Part shown: one piece after another, positions 47,434 through 56,057 of the stretch | Layout: each line of letters opens with the position of its first letter | Position numbering within the stretch: position 1 is the first letter of the stretch | NCBI RefSeq assembly: GCF_011764565.1 | Contig: NZ_AP022871.1 | Span: forward strand, 9,672,320-9,736,319 | From: Phytohabitans suffuscus | GTDB lineage: Bacteria > Actinomycetota > Actinomycetes > Mycobacteriales > Micromonosporaceae | Direction of reading: 5' to 3' | DNA: 64,000 bases | Position numbers and translations under genes: made by a program | The notes under the pieces: model-generated | What the model was told of the DNA's origin: nothing | The model's database searches: none | What the model saw: the letters and a program-made list of their open reading frames with translations, nothing else

Positions 47434-48522
47434 CTACCCCACGGACTTCTTCGGCGCGCTCCGGCGCGCCGGAGCCTTGCGCGGCGCGGGCGTGACCCGG
47501 CGGACCGGGCCGACGCTGTCGCGCGGCGTGAAGTGGGTGTCGATGACGACGGTGCGCGGCTCGGCCCCGTTGAGCATGTCGAGCATCAGCCGGGCGGCGG
47601 CGGTGCCCATCTCCCCGGAGTCCCGCGACACCGAGGCGAGGTCGGGCGCGAGCACGTCGAACATCGGCCACTCGTCGAGCGTCACCAGCGCCACGTCGGT
47701 GCCGACCGCCCGGCGCAGCTGGCGCAGGCCCTGCAGCGCGCCGGCCGCCGAGGCGATGCCGCCGGTGATCAGCGCGGTGGGCTCGTCGCGGCGGGAGAAG
47801 AGCCGGATGACCTCCGCCTTGGCGAAGTCGGCGTCGAAGCTGCCCAGCGCCAGCAGGCTCCGGTCGACCGGCACGCCGGCCGCGGCGAAGGCCGCCTCGT
47901 AGCCGCGCAGCCGCTCCCGCGAGGAGCGCACGGTGAGCGCGCCGCTGACCAGCCCGATCCGCTGGTGGCCGCGGGCCAGCAGCTCGCCGGTGGCCCGGTA
48001 GACCCCCGAGTAGTGGTCGCAGAGCACCGCCGCCGCGCCCAGGCCGCTGACCTCGCGGTCGAGCAGCACCACCGGCCCGTTGATCGCGGCCAGCGCGGCC
48101 CGGGTGCTCTCCGCCTCTTCCGAGACCAGCGAGACGATCACGCCGTCGACCCGGCGGCGGCGCAGCAGCGCCAGGTTGCGCGCCTCCACGTCGAGGTGCC
48201 CGTCGGAGCTGGTGATCAGCATCGAGAAGCCGGAGCGGCGCAGCTCCTGCTCGGCCGCGCGGGCGATGTTGGCGAACAGCGGGTTGGAGATGTCGCGCAG
48301 CACGAAGCCGATCGTCTTGGTCGAGCCGCTGCGCAGCGACTGGGCCAGCAGGTCGGGCTCGTAGCCGAGCTCGGCGACCGCCGCCTCCACCTTGGCCCGC
48401 ATCGCCGGCGACACGTCGGGGTGCCCGGTGAGCACCCGGGAGACGCTCGACAGCGCCACACCCGCCTGGACGGCCACGTCGCGGATCGTCGCGCCGCTGC
48501 CCTCCGAGTCGGACCTTGCCAT
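47434..48522 (-). CDS. LacI-family transcriptional regulator
   Basis: 362 residues from ATG 48522. HTH with hinge: ATIRDVAVQAGVALSSVSRVLTGHPDVSPAMRAKVEAAVAELGY; sugar-binding core: TIGFVLRDISNPLFANIARAAEQEL, VDGVIVSLVSEEAE, RIGLVSGALTVRSSRERLRGYEAA, VALVTLDEWPMFDVLAPDLASV. A basic ~25-residue C-terminal tail (APRKAPARRSAPKK) is unusual for the family. Located in the middle of the catabolic island and probably its regulator; candidate operators lie at 46502-46562, 49725-49745 and 58099-58224. Confidence 0.92.
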   Translation of the reverse strand: MARSDSEGSGATIRDVAVQAGVALSSVSRVLTGHPDVSPAMRAKVEAAVAELGYEPDLLAQSLRSGSTKTIGFVLRDISNPLFANIARAAEQELRRSGFSMLITSSDGHLDVEARNLALLRRRRVDGVIVSLVSEEAESTRAALAAINGPVVLLDREVSGLGAAAVLCDHYSGVYRATGELLARGHQRIGLVSGALTVRSSRERLRGYEAAFAAAGVPVDRSLLALGSFDADFAKAEVIRLFSRRDEPTALITGGIASAAGALQGLRQLRRAVGTDVALVTLDEWPMFDVLAPDLASVSRDSGEMGTAAARLMLDMLNGAEPRTVVIDTHFTPRDSVGPVRRVTPAPRKAPARRSAPKKSVG

Positions 48523-48573
48523 CGACGTCCTCCAGCTCCAGCGGGTCCCGTTCGTCACGGGCAGTAAACCAGG

Positions 48574-49689
48574 TCATCCGTCGGCGCGGTGCCGGCGGAT
48601 GAAGTCCTCGTCGAGCTCCCAGCCGAAGCCCGGGGCCTGCGGCAGCGGCAGCTCGCCGTCGACCAGCGCCGGCCGGTTGGCCAGCAGCGTCCAGAAGATC
48701 GGGTCGCGGGTCGGCGAGAACGCCTCCACGAACGTGCCGTTGGGGACCGAGGCGAGCAGGTGGGAGGCGACCTGCCCCTCCTCGTGGTGGCCGAGCTCCA
48801 CCTCGAACGCCAGCGCGAGCGCGGCCACCCGCCGCCACTCGGTCGGCCCGCCGCCCCACGAGGCGTCGTAGTTGCAGACGTCGACCGCGCCGTTCACGAA
48901 GATCTCCCGCATGCCGACCCGGGAGATCTCGCTCTGGCCGGCGGCCACGTTGACGTTGCCGCGCTGGCGCACGTCGCGCAGGCCGCGCCAGTCGGCGTGC
49001 CAGCGGGTGGGCTCCTCGAACCAGCGCAGCCGCACGTCGTCGCCGAGCAGGCGCAGGAACTCCAGGGCCTCGTTCACCGTGTACCCCTGGTTGGCGTCGA
49101 CGACGAACAGGAAGTCGTCCCCGACGATCTCGCGGGCCTGGCGCAGCCGCTGGGCGTCCTCGGCCGGCGGCTTCGCGCCGATCTTGAACTTCATGCCGAC
49201 CATCCCGTGCTCGGCCTTGAAGAACCCCAGCTCCTTCTCCAGGTCGGCGGCGCTGGACCCGTAGTAGCCGCCGATCCCGATCATGGGGATGCGGTCGCGG
49301 TAGCCGCCCCACAGGCGCCACAGCGGCTGGCCCGCGTACTTGCCGACCGCGTCCCACACCGCGCTGTCGACGCAGGCGATCGCTTGCATGGGGATCGCCC
49401 GGTCGCGCAGCTGGTCGAGGGTGACCGGCAGCATCGCCTGCCAGACCTTCTCGACCTGCAGCACGTCGAGCCCGACGACCCGCTGGGCGATCTCGTTGTG
49501 GATGATGCCGAGCACCTCGTGCTGCTCCTCGTCGGTGTCGGCGTTGTACGCCTCACCGACCACACCGTCCGAGGTGCGGACGCGCGTGATGATCGTGCAG
49601 CGGTTGCGCATCGAGTAGTAGCTGCCCTTGTAGTGGTGGCGTAACGGAACCCGCAGCGGGATCGTCTCGATCGCCTCGATCGTCGTCAT
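48574..49689 (-). CDS. Enolase-superfamily (mandelate racemase type) sugar-acid dehydratase candidate 1
   Basis: 371 residues, start ATG 49689 after CAGGAGAAG. Lid domain IETIPLRVPLRHHYKGS; barrel residues in the usual order: Lys in GMKFKIGAKPP, metal ligands in FVVDANQGY (Asp), RWFEEPTRW (Glu) and AAGQSEISR (Glu), and the general base His in ELGHHEEG. A Lys and a His on opposite barrel faces fit racemisation or syn-/anti-dehydration of a sugar acid. Divergent from the CoA-transferase gene across an operator. Confidence 0.88.
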   Translation of the reverse strand: MTTIEAIETIPLRVPLRHHYKGSYYSMRNRCTIITRVRTSDGVVGEAYNADTDEEQHEVLGIIHNEIAQRVVGLDVLQVEKVWQAMLPVTLDQLRDRAIPMQAIACVDSAVWDAVGKYAGQPLWRLWGGYRDRIPMIGIGGYYGSSAADLEKELGFFKAEHGMVGMKFKIGAKPPAEDAQRLRQAREIVGDDFLFVVDANQGYTVNEALEFLRLLGDDVRLRWFEEPTRWHADWRGLRDVRQRGNVNVAAGQSEISRVGMREIFVNGAVDVCNYDASWGGGPTEWRRVAALALAFEVELGHHEEGQVASHLLASVPNGTFVEAFSPTRDPIFWTLLANRPALVDGELPLPQAPGFGWELDEDFIRRHRADG

Positions 49690-49724
49690 GCACTTCTCCT
49701 GGGGCAGCGCGTTCGGTATCGTTC

Positions 49725-49745
49725 CTGGAAACGCTACCGGTAACG
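49725..49745. promoter_or_regulatory. LacI-type operator between the enolase and CoA-transferase genes
   Basis: CTGGAAACGCTACCGGTAACG: the near-palindrome CGCTACCGGTAACG centred on TACCGGTA, preceded by CTGGAAACG as at 58101 and (complement) 46552 and 58214. It lies 35 bp from one start and 16 bp from the other, well placed to repress both divergent genes. Confidence 0.65.
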
Positions 49746-49761
49746 TCATTCAGAGGTCAAC

Positions 49762-50970
49762 GTGTCTCTTCCCTTGTCGGACGTGAGGATCGTGGCGATC
49801 GAGCAGTACGGCGCCGGGCCGTACGGTTCGATGCACCTGGCGGACCTCGGCGCGGACGTCATCAAGATCGAGCAGCCGCCGACCGGTGACGTGGGGCGCT
49901 ACGTCCCGCCGTACCGCTACGGGACCGACAGCCTCTTCTTCGAGTCGCTCAACCGCAACAAGCGCAGCGTCAGCCTCGACATCGCCCACCCGCTCGGCCG
50001 CGGCGTGCTGGAGGACCTGGTCGCCCGCAGCGACGCCGTCTTCTACAACCTGCGCGGCGACGTGCCGGCCAAGCTCGGCCTGCGCTACGCCGACCTCAAG
50101 GGCGTCAACCCGCGGGTGGTCTGCTGCTCCCTGTCCGGCTACGGCACCACCGGCCCGCGCGCCGCCGAGCCCGGGTTCGACTACATGGTGCAGGGGCTGG
50201 CCGGCTGGATGAGCGTCACCGGCGAGCCGGACGGGCCGCCGACCAAGACCGGCATGTCCGCGGTCGACTTCGCCACCGGCCTGGCCGCGGCGCTCTCGCT
50301 GATGATCGGGATCCACGCGGCCCGGCGCGACGGTGTGGGCGGCGACGCCGACGTGGCCCTGCTGGACACCGCCGTCTCCATGCTCAACTACCTCGCCACC
50401 TGGACGCTCACCCGCGGCCACGTGCCGGAGCGGATCCCGCGCTCGGGGCACCCGACGATCGTCCCGTTCGGCAACTTCCCCACCGGCGACGGCTGGATCG
50501 TGGCCGGCGGCAGCAAGGAGAAGTTCTGGGTGCGGATGACCGAGGCCATGCGGCGGCCGGACCTGGCCGCCGACCCGCGGTTCGCCACCTTCGACGACCG
50601 GCTGCGGCACCGCGACGCGCTGATCGCGCTCCTCGACGCCGAGTTCGCCCGGCGCGGCACCGCCGAGTGGCTGGAGCTGCTGACCCGCCACGGCGTGCCC
50701 TGCGCCCCGGTCAACGACGTCGCCGCCGCGCTCACGGACCCCCAGGTGACCGCCCGCGACCTGGTCTTCGACACCCCGCACCCGACGCTCGGCCCGGTCG
50801 GGCAGGTGGCCTCGCCGGTCCGCTTCGGCGCCGCTGCCCCGCGCCGCGACCGGGGGCCCGCGCTGGGCGAACACACCCGGGAGGTACTTGTGGATCTTCT
50901 GGGCTACACCGACGATCACATCGCGGGCCTCGTGCGCGCCGGCGCCATCCCCACGGAGGGTCAACCATGA
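49762..50970 (+). CDS. Family III CoA transferase (CaiB/BaiF)
   Basis: 402 residues: VRIVAIEQYGAGPYGSMHLADLGADVIKIEQP at the N-terminus, SLNRNKRSVSLDI, and the catalytic Asp in the GFDYMVQGLAGWMSVTGEPDGPPTKTG region (FDYM), plus NFPTGDGWIVAGG. These enzymes move CoA between carboxylic acids; cognate acids in known members include carnitine, formate/oxalate, succinate/citramalate and itaconate. GTG start; stop overlaps the next gene (ATGA). Here it probably activates an acid from the sugar pathway. Confidence 0.9.
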   Translation: MSLPLSDVRIVAIEQYGAGPYGSMHLADLGADVIKIEQPPTGDVGRYVPPYRYGTDSLFFESLNRNKRSVSLDIAHPLGRGVLEDLVARSDAVFYNLRGDVPAKLGLRYADLKGVNPRVVCCSLSGYGTTGPRAAEPGFDYMVQGLAGWMSVTGEPDGPPTKTGMSAVDFATGLAAALSLMIGIHAARRDGVGGDADVALLDTAVSMLNYLATWTLTRGHVPERIPRSGHPTIVPFGNFPTGDGWIVAGGSKEKFWVRMTEAMRRPDLAADPRFATFDDRLRHRDALIALLDAEFARRGTAEWLELLTRHGVPCAPVNDVAAALTDPQVTARDLVFDTPHPTLGPVGQVASPVRFGAAAPRRDRGPALGEHTREVLVDLLGYTDDHIAGLVRAGAIPTEGQP

Positions 50971-52043
50971 GCAAACTGCGGCTCTGCGTCATCGGCGCCG
51001 GCTCCTGGGCGGTCTCGTCCCACCTGCCCGAGCTGGCCAAGCGCCGCGACGACGTCGAGTTCCACGGGGTGTGCCGGCTCGGCGGCGACCTGCTGGCCCG
51101 GATCCGCGACGACTGGGGCTTCGCGTACGCCAGCGAGGACTACCGCGAGGTGCTCGCCCGGGGCGCCGACATCGTGCTCGTCGGCAGCCCGGCCGCGCTG
51201 CACCACGAGCACGCGAAGGCCGCGCTCGAGGCGGGCGCGCACGTGCTGGTGGAGAAGCCCTTCACCGCGACCAGCGCGCAGGCCTGGGACCTCGTCGACA
51301 CCGCCGCGTCCGCCGGGCGCCAGCTGCTGATCGCGTACGGCTACAACTACCGCCCCATGATGCGGGCCGCCCGCGACCACATCGCCGGGCTCGGCGGCAT
51401 CGGGCCGGTCGAGTCGCTGATGGTGCACATGGCCTCGGGCACCCGCGAGCTGCTCTCCGGCGCCGGCGCGTACGCGCGGGCCTCGGACCTGTCCGCGCCG
51501 GACCCGGCGACGTGGGTGGATCCCGCGCTGTCCGGCGGCGGGTACGGGCAGGCCCAGCTCACCCACGCGCTCGGCCTGGCGCTGTGGCTGCACGAGGTCG
51601 ACGTCACGGCGGTCGACGCGGTCGTCGCCAGCCCGCTCGGCGGCACGGTCGAGCAGCACGACGCCGCGGTGCTCCACCTGGCCGGCGGCGGCATCGGCAC
51701 GCTGAGCGGCGCGTCGGCCCACCAGCGGGCGATGGGCTACCGCGACCAGCTCCAGGTCCGCATGGTCGGCCGCGACGGCCAGTTTCAGCTCGACGTGGAG
51801 AACGACCGCCTGCGCGCCTACCGCGAGGGCACCGGCGACGCGGACGTCACCTTTCCCGAGGGCAGCGGCCGCTACGAGTGCGACGGCCCGCCGCACACGC
51901 TGGTCGACCTGGCCCTCGGCCGCGCGGTCCGGAACTGCTCGCCGGGCGAGCTCGGCGCCCGCACGGTGGCGGTGCTGGAGGCCCTCTACGCCAGCGCCGC
52001 CGGGCAGGGCACGGTGCCGGTCGCCCGCCGTCCCGGAACCTAG
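50967..52043 (+). CDS. Gfo/Idh/MocA-family oxidoreductase
   Basis: 358 residues. N-terminal Rossmann fold LRLCVIGAGSWAVSSHLPELAKR; then DIVLVGSPAALHHEHAKAALEAGAHVLVEKPF, the family's EKP motif with the catalytic Lys; C-terminal substrate domain with GGGYGQAQLTHALGLALWL, where the His sits at the expected catalytic place. Members oxidise sugars, inositols or sugar lactones with NAD(P). Translationally coupled to the CoA transferase. Confidence 0.9.
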   Translation: MSKLRLCVIGAGSWAVSSHLPELAKRRDDVEFHGVCRLGGDLLARIRDDWGFAYASEDYREVLARGADIVLVGSPAALHHEHAKAALEAGAHVLVEKPFTATSAQAWDLVDTAASAGRQLLIAYGYNYRPMMRAARDHIAGLGGIGPVESLMVHMASGTRELLSGAGAYARASDLSAPDPATWVDPALSGGGYGQAQLTHALGLALWLHEVDVTAVDAVVASPLGGTVEQHDAAVLHLAGGGIGTLSGASAHQRAMGYRDQLQVRMVGRDGQFQLDVENDRLRAYREGTGDADVTFPEGSGRYECDGPPHTLVDLALGRAVRNCSPGELGARTVAVLEALYASAAGQGTVPVARRPGT

Positions 52044-52293
52044 GTGGGGCCCGCGGGCATCTGGGCCCCAGCTCACCGGTCGCATCAACATCGAACCCGC
52101 TTCTGATTCCACGAAGCCTTCGGGGTCGAGGTCCGCGCGGATCGCGCGGCGTCCCCGCGGCTTCAGCGCCCGCGGTGCACACCCCGGGCGGGCCGGCCAC
52201 CGTCGACCGGCCCGCCGGGACGGCGGATGGGTTGCCACCGGCTCTGAAGCTGGGCGCAGCGGTGCGCCCACCTTCAGAGCGTCGCCCTGCCCC

Positions 52294-52348
52294 CAGCGGT
52301 ACAGGAGGCACCTTATGAAGCCCTCAAAACGTGCCTCCTGTACCGCTG
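52294..52348. repeat. Dispersed hairpin, family B, copy 2
   Basis: Perfect 18-bp arms CAGCGGTACAGGAGGCAC (52294-52311) and GTGCCTCCTGTACCGCTG (52331-52348) with a 19-base loop beginning CTTATGAAG. Very strong hairpin; related to the unit at 2759-2817. It lies in the 635-bp gene-free gap 52044-52678, which otherwise shows only the A unit and a CCACTGTGGA motif near 52656. Confidence 0.85.
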
Positions 52349-52551
52349 AGGGCACGACCAGCACGACGAGGGGTCCGCGTCCGTCCTGCGGACGACCGTT
52401 TCCCACCGGTTCGTCCGTCCACCGTGGCCACGGGCGGCTTCTCAGTCTGTCTTCACTGGTCGAGGCCCACGATCACCCTGACGAGAAGAACAACCAGGCG
52501 AATTCGCCTACCGCCGCCACCCCCGCCCCCGAACGCGCGGCCCCTCGCCAC

Positions 52552-52601
52552 GGATCGTGGTATGAAACTGCCCCCAGAGGGGCGGATCCATACCACGATC
52601 C
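52552..52601. repeat. Dispersed hairpin, family A, copy 3
   Basis: Arms GGATCGTGGTAT and ATACCACGATCC, core GAAACTGCCCCCAGAGGGGC. Almost identical to 35529-35576, with CAG replaced by CTG in the core. Confidence 0.85.
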
Positions 52602-52678
52602 GCCGAAACCGACGCCCCGTCTCCACACCGGGGCGGACAGACCAGCGGAAGCACGGAGGCCACTGTGGAGGGTGGCGG

Positions 52679-53803
52679 CTAGGCGAGGCCGAGGGCTCGC
52701 AGGGCCGGGGCGGCGTCGCCGTCGTCGACGGCGGCCGCGGCGAGTGTCCACAGTGTCCGTACGTCGGGGGCGCCCGCCGCCGCCCACTTGCGCTCGGCGA
52801 GCGCCACCGTGTCCGGGCCGGGGCCGCCCGGTGCGGCGTCCACCTCGACCGCGTCGCCGGGGCGGCCGGCCGGCCAGAGGCGCACCGACTGGACCGGGCG
52901 GCCCTGCTCGGCGTGTACCCGCACGCGCGGCGGCGGGCGGTCGGGCGCGAGGCGGAACGGGTCCGGCGACGCCCAGGCGCGGGCGACCGTCGAGGCCAGG
53001 TCCCACCACGGCGGCGGCCCGGCGCAGGCGGCCGCCACCAGCGGCGCGACGGCCACCTCCAGGGCGTCCGGCGCGCTGACCTCGGCGCGCAGGGCGATCA
53101 CCGCGGCGACCGCGCTCTGCGCGAAGCCGTTGACCGGGTACGGGCGGATCGCCGTGCGGCCCAGCGCGCCGGCGGGCGACGGCGGGGTGGCCGCGGCCCC
53201 GAGCAGCTCGCCGACGCCGGCCGGGCCGTCCAGCACTCCGGCGGGCGGGCGCATCCCCCACGCCGCCGCGCGGGCCGCTTCCAGGCCGGCCAGGGCCGCG
53301 GCGGCGCGGTGCCAGGCGGCGGGTGAGCGTTCGCGCATGGTCTGGCCGATGCCGCCGGCGGTCGTGAGCGCCAGGCCGACCGCGGCGGCGATCGCGTCCG
53401 GGTCGCGCGCGCCGGCCAGCAGCACGGCGGCGGCCGCGGCGGCGCCGGCGTGCCCGGCGGTGGCGGTGGCGTGCCAGCGGGCGGCGTGCGCCGGGCCGAG
53501 CCACGCCGCGGTGACGGCCGCCGCCTCGTAGCCGGCCGCCGCGGCCGGCGCCACCGGCGTGCCCGCCGGCGCCGCCGCCAGGATCACCGGCCACACGACG
53601 GAGCCGGGATGGATCCGGGCGGGCCAGAAGATGTCGTCGCGGTCGCCGTGGTGGGCGCGTACCGCGAGGGCGGCGGCCGGCGCGAGCGGCGCGGCCGGCG
53701 CGGAGGCCACGCAGGCCAGGTGGTCGGCGAGCAGCAGGAGGGCACGGTCGCGGTCGGCGGGTACGGTGGCGGCGTACCCGGCGACGGCGGCGAGCGTGCT
53801 CAT
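52679..53803 (-). CDS. MmgE/PrpD-family protein (short)
   Basis: 374 residues, against about 450 in typical members. Blocks: DRALLLLADHLACVASAP, HPGSVVWPVILAAAPAG, YEAAAVTAAWLGPAHAARWHATATAGHAGAAAAAAVLL (the family's central H-x-T-x-T-x-G-H region), ALTTAGGIGQTM and IRPYPVNGFAQSAVAAVIAL (the KxYPxC-like block). The family includes 2-methylcitrate dehydratase and cis-aconitate decarboxylase, and many uncharacterised members near sugar-acid genes. Overlaps the next gene (ATGA). Exact reaction unknown; a dehydratase or isomerase of a pathway acid is the inference. Confidence 0.78.
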   Translation of the reverse strand: MSTLAAVAGYAATVPADRDRALLLLADHLACVASAPAAPLAPAAALAVRAHHGDRDDIFWPARIHPGSVVWPVILAAAPAGTPVAPAAAAGYEAAAVTAAWLGPAHAARWHATATAGHAGAAAAAAVLLAGARDPDAIAAAVGLALTTAGGIGQTMRERSPAAWHRAAAALAGLEAARAAAWGMRPPAGVLDGPAGVGELLGAAATPPSPAGALGRTAIRPYPVNGFAQSAVAAVIALRAEVSAPDALEVAVAPLVAAACAGPPPWWDLASTVARAWASPDPFRLAPDRPPPRVRVHAEQGRPVQSVRLWPAGRPGDAVEVDAAPGGPGPDTVALAERKWAAAGAPDVRTLWTLAAAAVDDGDAAPALRALGLA

Positions 53804-54924
53804 GCCCGGTAGCGGTCCACGACGCTCTCGTCGACCGTGACGCCCAGGCCGGGCCGTCCGACCGGCGGCAGCATCCACCCGTCGACGTGGGTGAAGGGCT
53901 CGGCCACGAGGTCGTCCTGCATCGGGTTGGGCAGCGGCTTGAGCTCGAAGACCTTGCAGACCGGCGTGCTGAACGAGATGGCGAGGCTGGCGGCGGTCAC
54001 GATCGCCGACGACCAGGCGTGCGCGTTGGCCTGCCGGCGGTGGGCCTCGACCCGGTCGACCACCTTCTTGAACCCGGTGATCCCCTCGGCCCGCGCGGGG
54101 TCGACGCCGAGCACGTCGCAGGTGCCGGTCGCCAGGACGCGTTCGAAGCCTTCGAGGGTCCACTCCTTCTCGCCGTACGCGATGGAGGTCTGGGTCTTGG
54201 CCCGCAGGGTCGCGTAGCCTTCCGGGTCCCAGGCGCCGAGCGGCTCCTCGATCCATTCGATGGCGTACTCCTCGAAGGCGCGGACGCGGCGCACGGCGGT
54301 GGCCACGTCCCACCTGATGGCGATGCCGAGGTCGATCATCAGGGCGCGGTCCGGGCCGATCGCCTCGCGCATCGCGCGCACGTACTCGACGTCGCGGTCG
54401 TGCTCGTAGCCGAGGCGGGCCTTGCCGCGCTTGCCGAAGCCAACCTTGACCCCCTGAAGGCCGGTGGCGAGCCAGCCGGACGCCTCCCGCGCCATGTCGG
54501 GGATCGACTCGTGGTGGGCGTGGGCGGAGGCGATGGCCGGCAGCCGTTCGTGCACCGGGCCGCCGAGCAGGTCGAGCACGCTGCGCCCGAGCGCCTGCCC
54601 CTTGAGGTCCCAGAGAGCGATGTCGAGGGCGGCGACGGCGTACGAGGCCAGGCCGCCGCCGTACCCGTACCACCAGGCGCGGTCCTTGAGGGTGCGCCAG
54701 ATCGCCTCGGTGTGCACCGGGTCGCGGCCGACGACCGCCTCGGCCATCCCCTCGATGAGGCGGGCGACCGCGTGGTTGGCGTCCGGGAACTGGGTGATGG
54801 CCTCGCCCCAGCCGACCGCGCCCTCGTCGGTCGTGACCTTCACCAGGCACAGGTAGCGGGTCGCGCCGAAGTCGTTGGGCTCCGGGTAGGCGACCGGGAT
54901 CGGCTCGACCGCGGCGACCTTCAC
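53800..54924 (-). CDS. Enolase-superfamily (mandelate racemase type) sugar-acid dehydratase candidate 2
   Basis: 374 residues. Lid: VEPIPVAYPEPNDFGATRYLCLVKV; barrel: GVKVGFGKRGKARLGYEHDRD (Lys), ALMIDLGIAIRWD (Asp ligand), IEWIEEPLGAWDPEG (Glu), IAYGEKEWTLEGF (Glu) and ANAHAWSSAI (His). The second metal-ligand and His spacing differ from candidate 1, so the two enzymes probably act on different acids or steps. GTG 54924 overlaps the stop of the amidohydrolase (GTGA). Confidence 0.88.
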   Translation of the reverse strand: MKVAAVEPIPVAYPEPNDFGATRYLCLVKVTTDEGAVGWGEAITQFPDANHAVARLIEGMAEAVVGRDPVHTEAIWRTLKDRAWWYGYGGGLASYAVAALDIALWDLKGQALGRSVLDLLGGPVHERLPAIASAHAHHESIPDMAREASGWLATGLQGVKVGFGKRGKARLGYEHDRDVEYVRAMREAIGPDRALMIDLGIAIRWDVATAVRRVRAFEEYAIEWIEEPLGAWDPEGYATLRAKTQTSIAYGEKEWTLEGFERVLATGTCDVLGVDPARAEGITGFKKVVDRVEAHRRQANAHAWSSAIVTAASLAISFSTPVCKVFELKPLPNPMQDDLVAEPFTHVDGWMLPPVGRPGLGVTVDESVVDRYRA

Positions 54925-55805
54925 GGCGCCAGCCGGTAGACGTCGAGCGCGTTGCCGGACAGCACGGCCCGCTGCTCGTCCTCCGAGAGCGTGGACACGT
55001 AGTCGCGGTAACAGTCCATGATGGAGTCGTACGAGCTGAAGAGCCGGTCGACGGGCCAGTTGGAGCCGACCACGCACCGCCCCGCGCCGAAGCTCTCCAG
55101 GCAGTGCTCGGCCCAGGGCCGCAGCGAGTCGCGGCTGAAGAGCGGGTCGGTCATCGCCAGGCCGGAGATCTTGCAGACCACGTTGGGGTGCTTGGCGAGG
55201 TCGGTGAGCGCGGCCCGCCAGGCGGCGAAGTAGTCCGGGTCGCGCCGCCGCGGGTAGCCGAAGTGCTCCAGCACGATCCGCAGGTTGGGGTGGCGGGCGG
55301 CGAGCGCGCCGGCGGCGGCCATGTTGGGGTGCTCGCAGTCGAGGTCGAACACCAGGTCGTGGTCGGCCAGGAAGCGCAGCGACCGCTCGTACCCGGCGGG
55401 CAGCTCGCCGGCGGCCAGGGCGGGCTCGGCGGCGAAGTCGCGTACGCCTTTGAAGAGCGGGGACTCCAGGTGGCGTTCGAGCTGGGCGCGCGCGCCGTCG
55501 AGGCCGAGGTCGGCGTGGCCGACGATCGCGGCCGGGATGCCACCGTGCCGGGCGGCCATCCCGGTCAGCCACACCGTCTCGGTCACCGGGTCGGGTGAGC
55601 CGATCGCCGCCTGTACGTGCACGAAGTGGGTGACGCCGGCGAAGCGCGCCTCGGCCCACACGTGGCGGGCGTCGAAGACCTCGCTCTTGATGCCGTCGAT
55701 GTCGCCGAGGATCGGGTGCACCGCCTCCGGCGCCAGCCAGTCCCAGCGCAGCTCCGGATGCTTGCGGTTCCAGAAGTGCACGTGGGTGTCGACAATGGAC
55801 AGCAC
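54921..55805 (-). CDS. Amidohydrolase-family lactonase (COG3618, L-fuconolactonase-like)
   Basis: 294 residues. TIM-barrel hydrolase with VDTHVHFWNRKHPELRWDW (HxH), EHFGYPRRRDPD (His) and CVVGSNWPVDRLFSSYDS (catalytic Asp). The HVHFW start and GSNWPVD end are typical of COG3618 lactonases such as L-fucono- and L-rhamnono-lactonase. It would open the sugar lactone made by the dehydrogenases, giving the acid for the neighbouring enolase-type dehydratases. Confidence 0.88.
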   Translation of the reverse strand: MLSIVDTHVHFWNRKHPELRWDWLAPEAVHPILGDIDGIKSEVFDARHVWAEARFAGVTHFVHVQAAIGSPDPVTETVWLTGMAARHGGIPAAIVGHADLGLDGARAQLERHLESPLFKGVRDFAAEPALAAGELPAGYERSLRFLADHDLVFDLDCEHPNMAAAGALAARHPNLRIVLEHFGYPRRRDPDYFAAWRAALTDLAKHPNVVCKISGLAMTDPLFSRDSLRPWAEHCLESFGAGRCVVGSNWPVDRLFSSYDSIMDCYRDYVSTLSEDEQRAVLSGNALDVYRLAP

Positions 55806-55817
55806 GGCGCTACCTCC

Positions 55818-56057
55818 TCAACCCGCCTGGATGACGGCGATCGGCTGCCCGGTGCGCACCTCGTCGTCCTCCTTGACCAGATGTTCCCGCACCACGCCCG
55901 CCACCGGGGACGGAACCTCGACGACGGCCTTGTCGGTCTCCACCTTCACGAGCGGGTCGCCGGCCGCCACGGCGGCGCCGACCGCGACCTCCCACTCGAT
56001 GACCACGACTTCGTCGACGGTCTCCGCCACCCGGGGCAGCTTCACGGTCACCTTCAC
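55818..56057 (-). CDS. Stand-alone lipoyl/biotinyl-domain protein
   Basis: Only 79 residues: one lipoyl domain (VTVKLPRVAETVDEVVVIEW, KVETDKAVVEVPSPVAGVV) with the modified Lys K43 in the ETDKA motif. In normal 2-oxoacid dehydrogenase complexes this domain is fused to a subunit-binding and a catalytic acyltransferase (E2) domain; both are absent and the gene ends in a clean stop with the next gene 12 bp on. Its GTG start overlaps the E1-alpha stop (GTGA). It may shuttle acyl groups from E1 to an E2 core encoded elsewhere. Confidence 0.88.
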   Translation of the reverse strand: MKVTVKLPRVAETVDEVVVIEWEVAVGAAVAAGDPLVKVETDKAVVEVPSPVAGVVREHLVKEDDEVRTGQPIAVIQAG

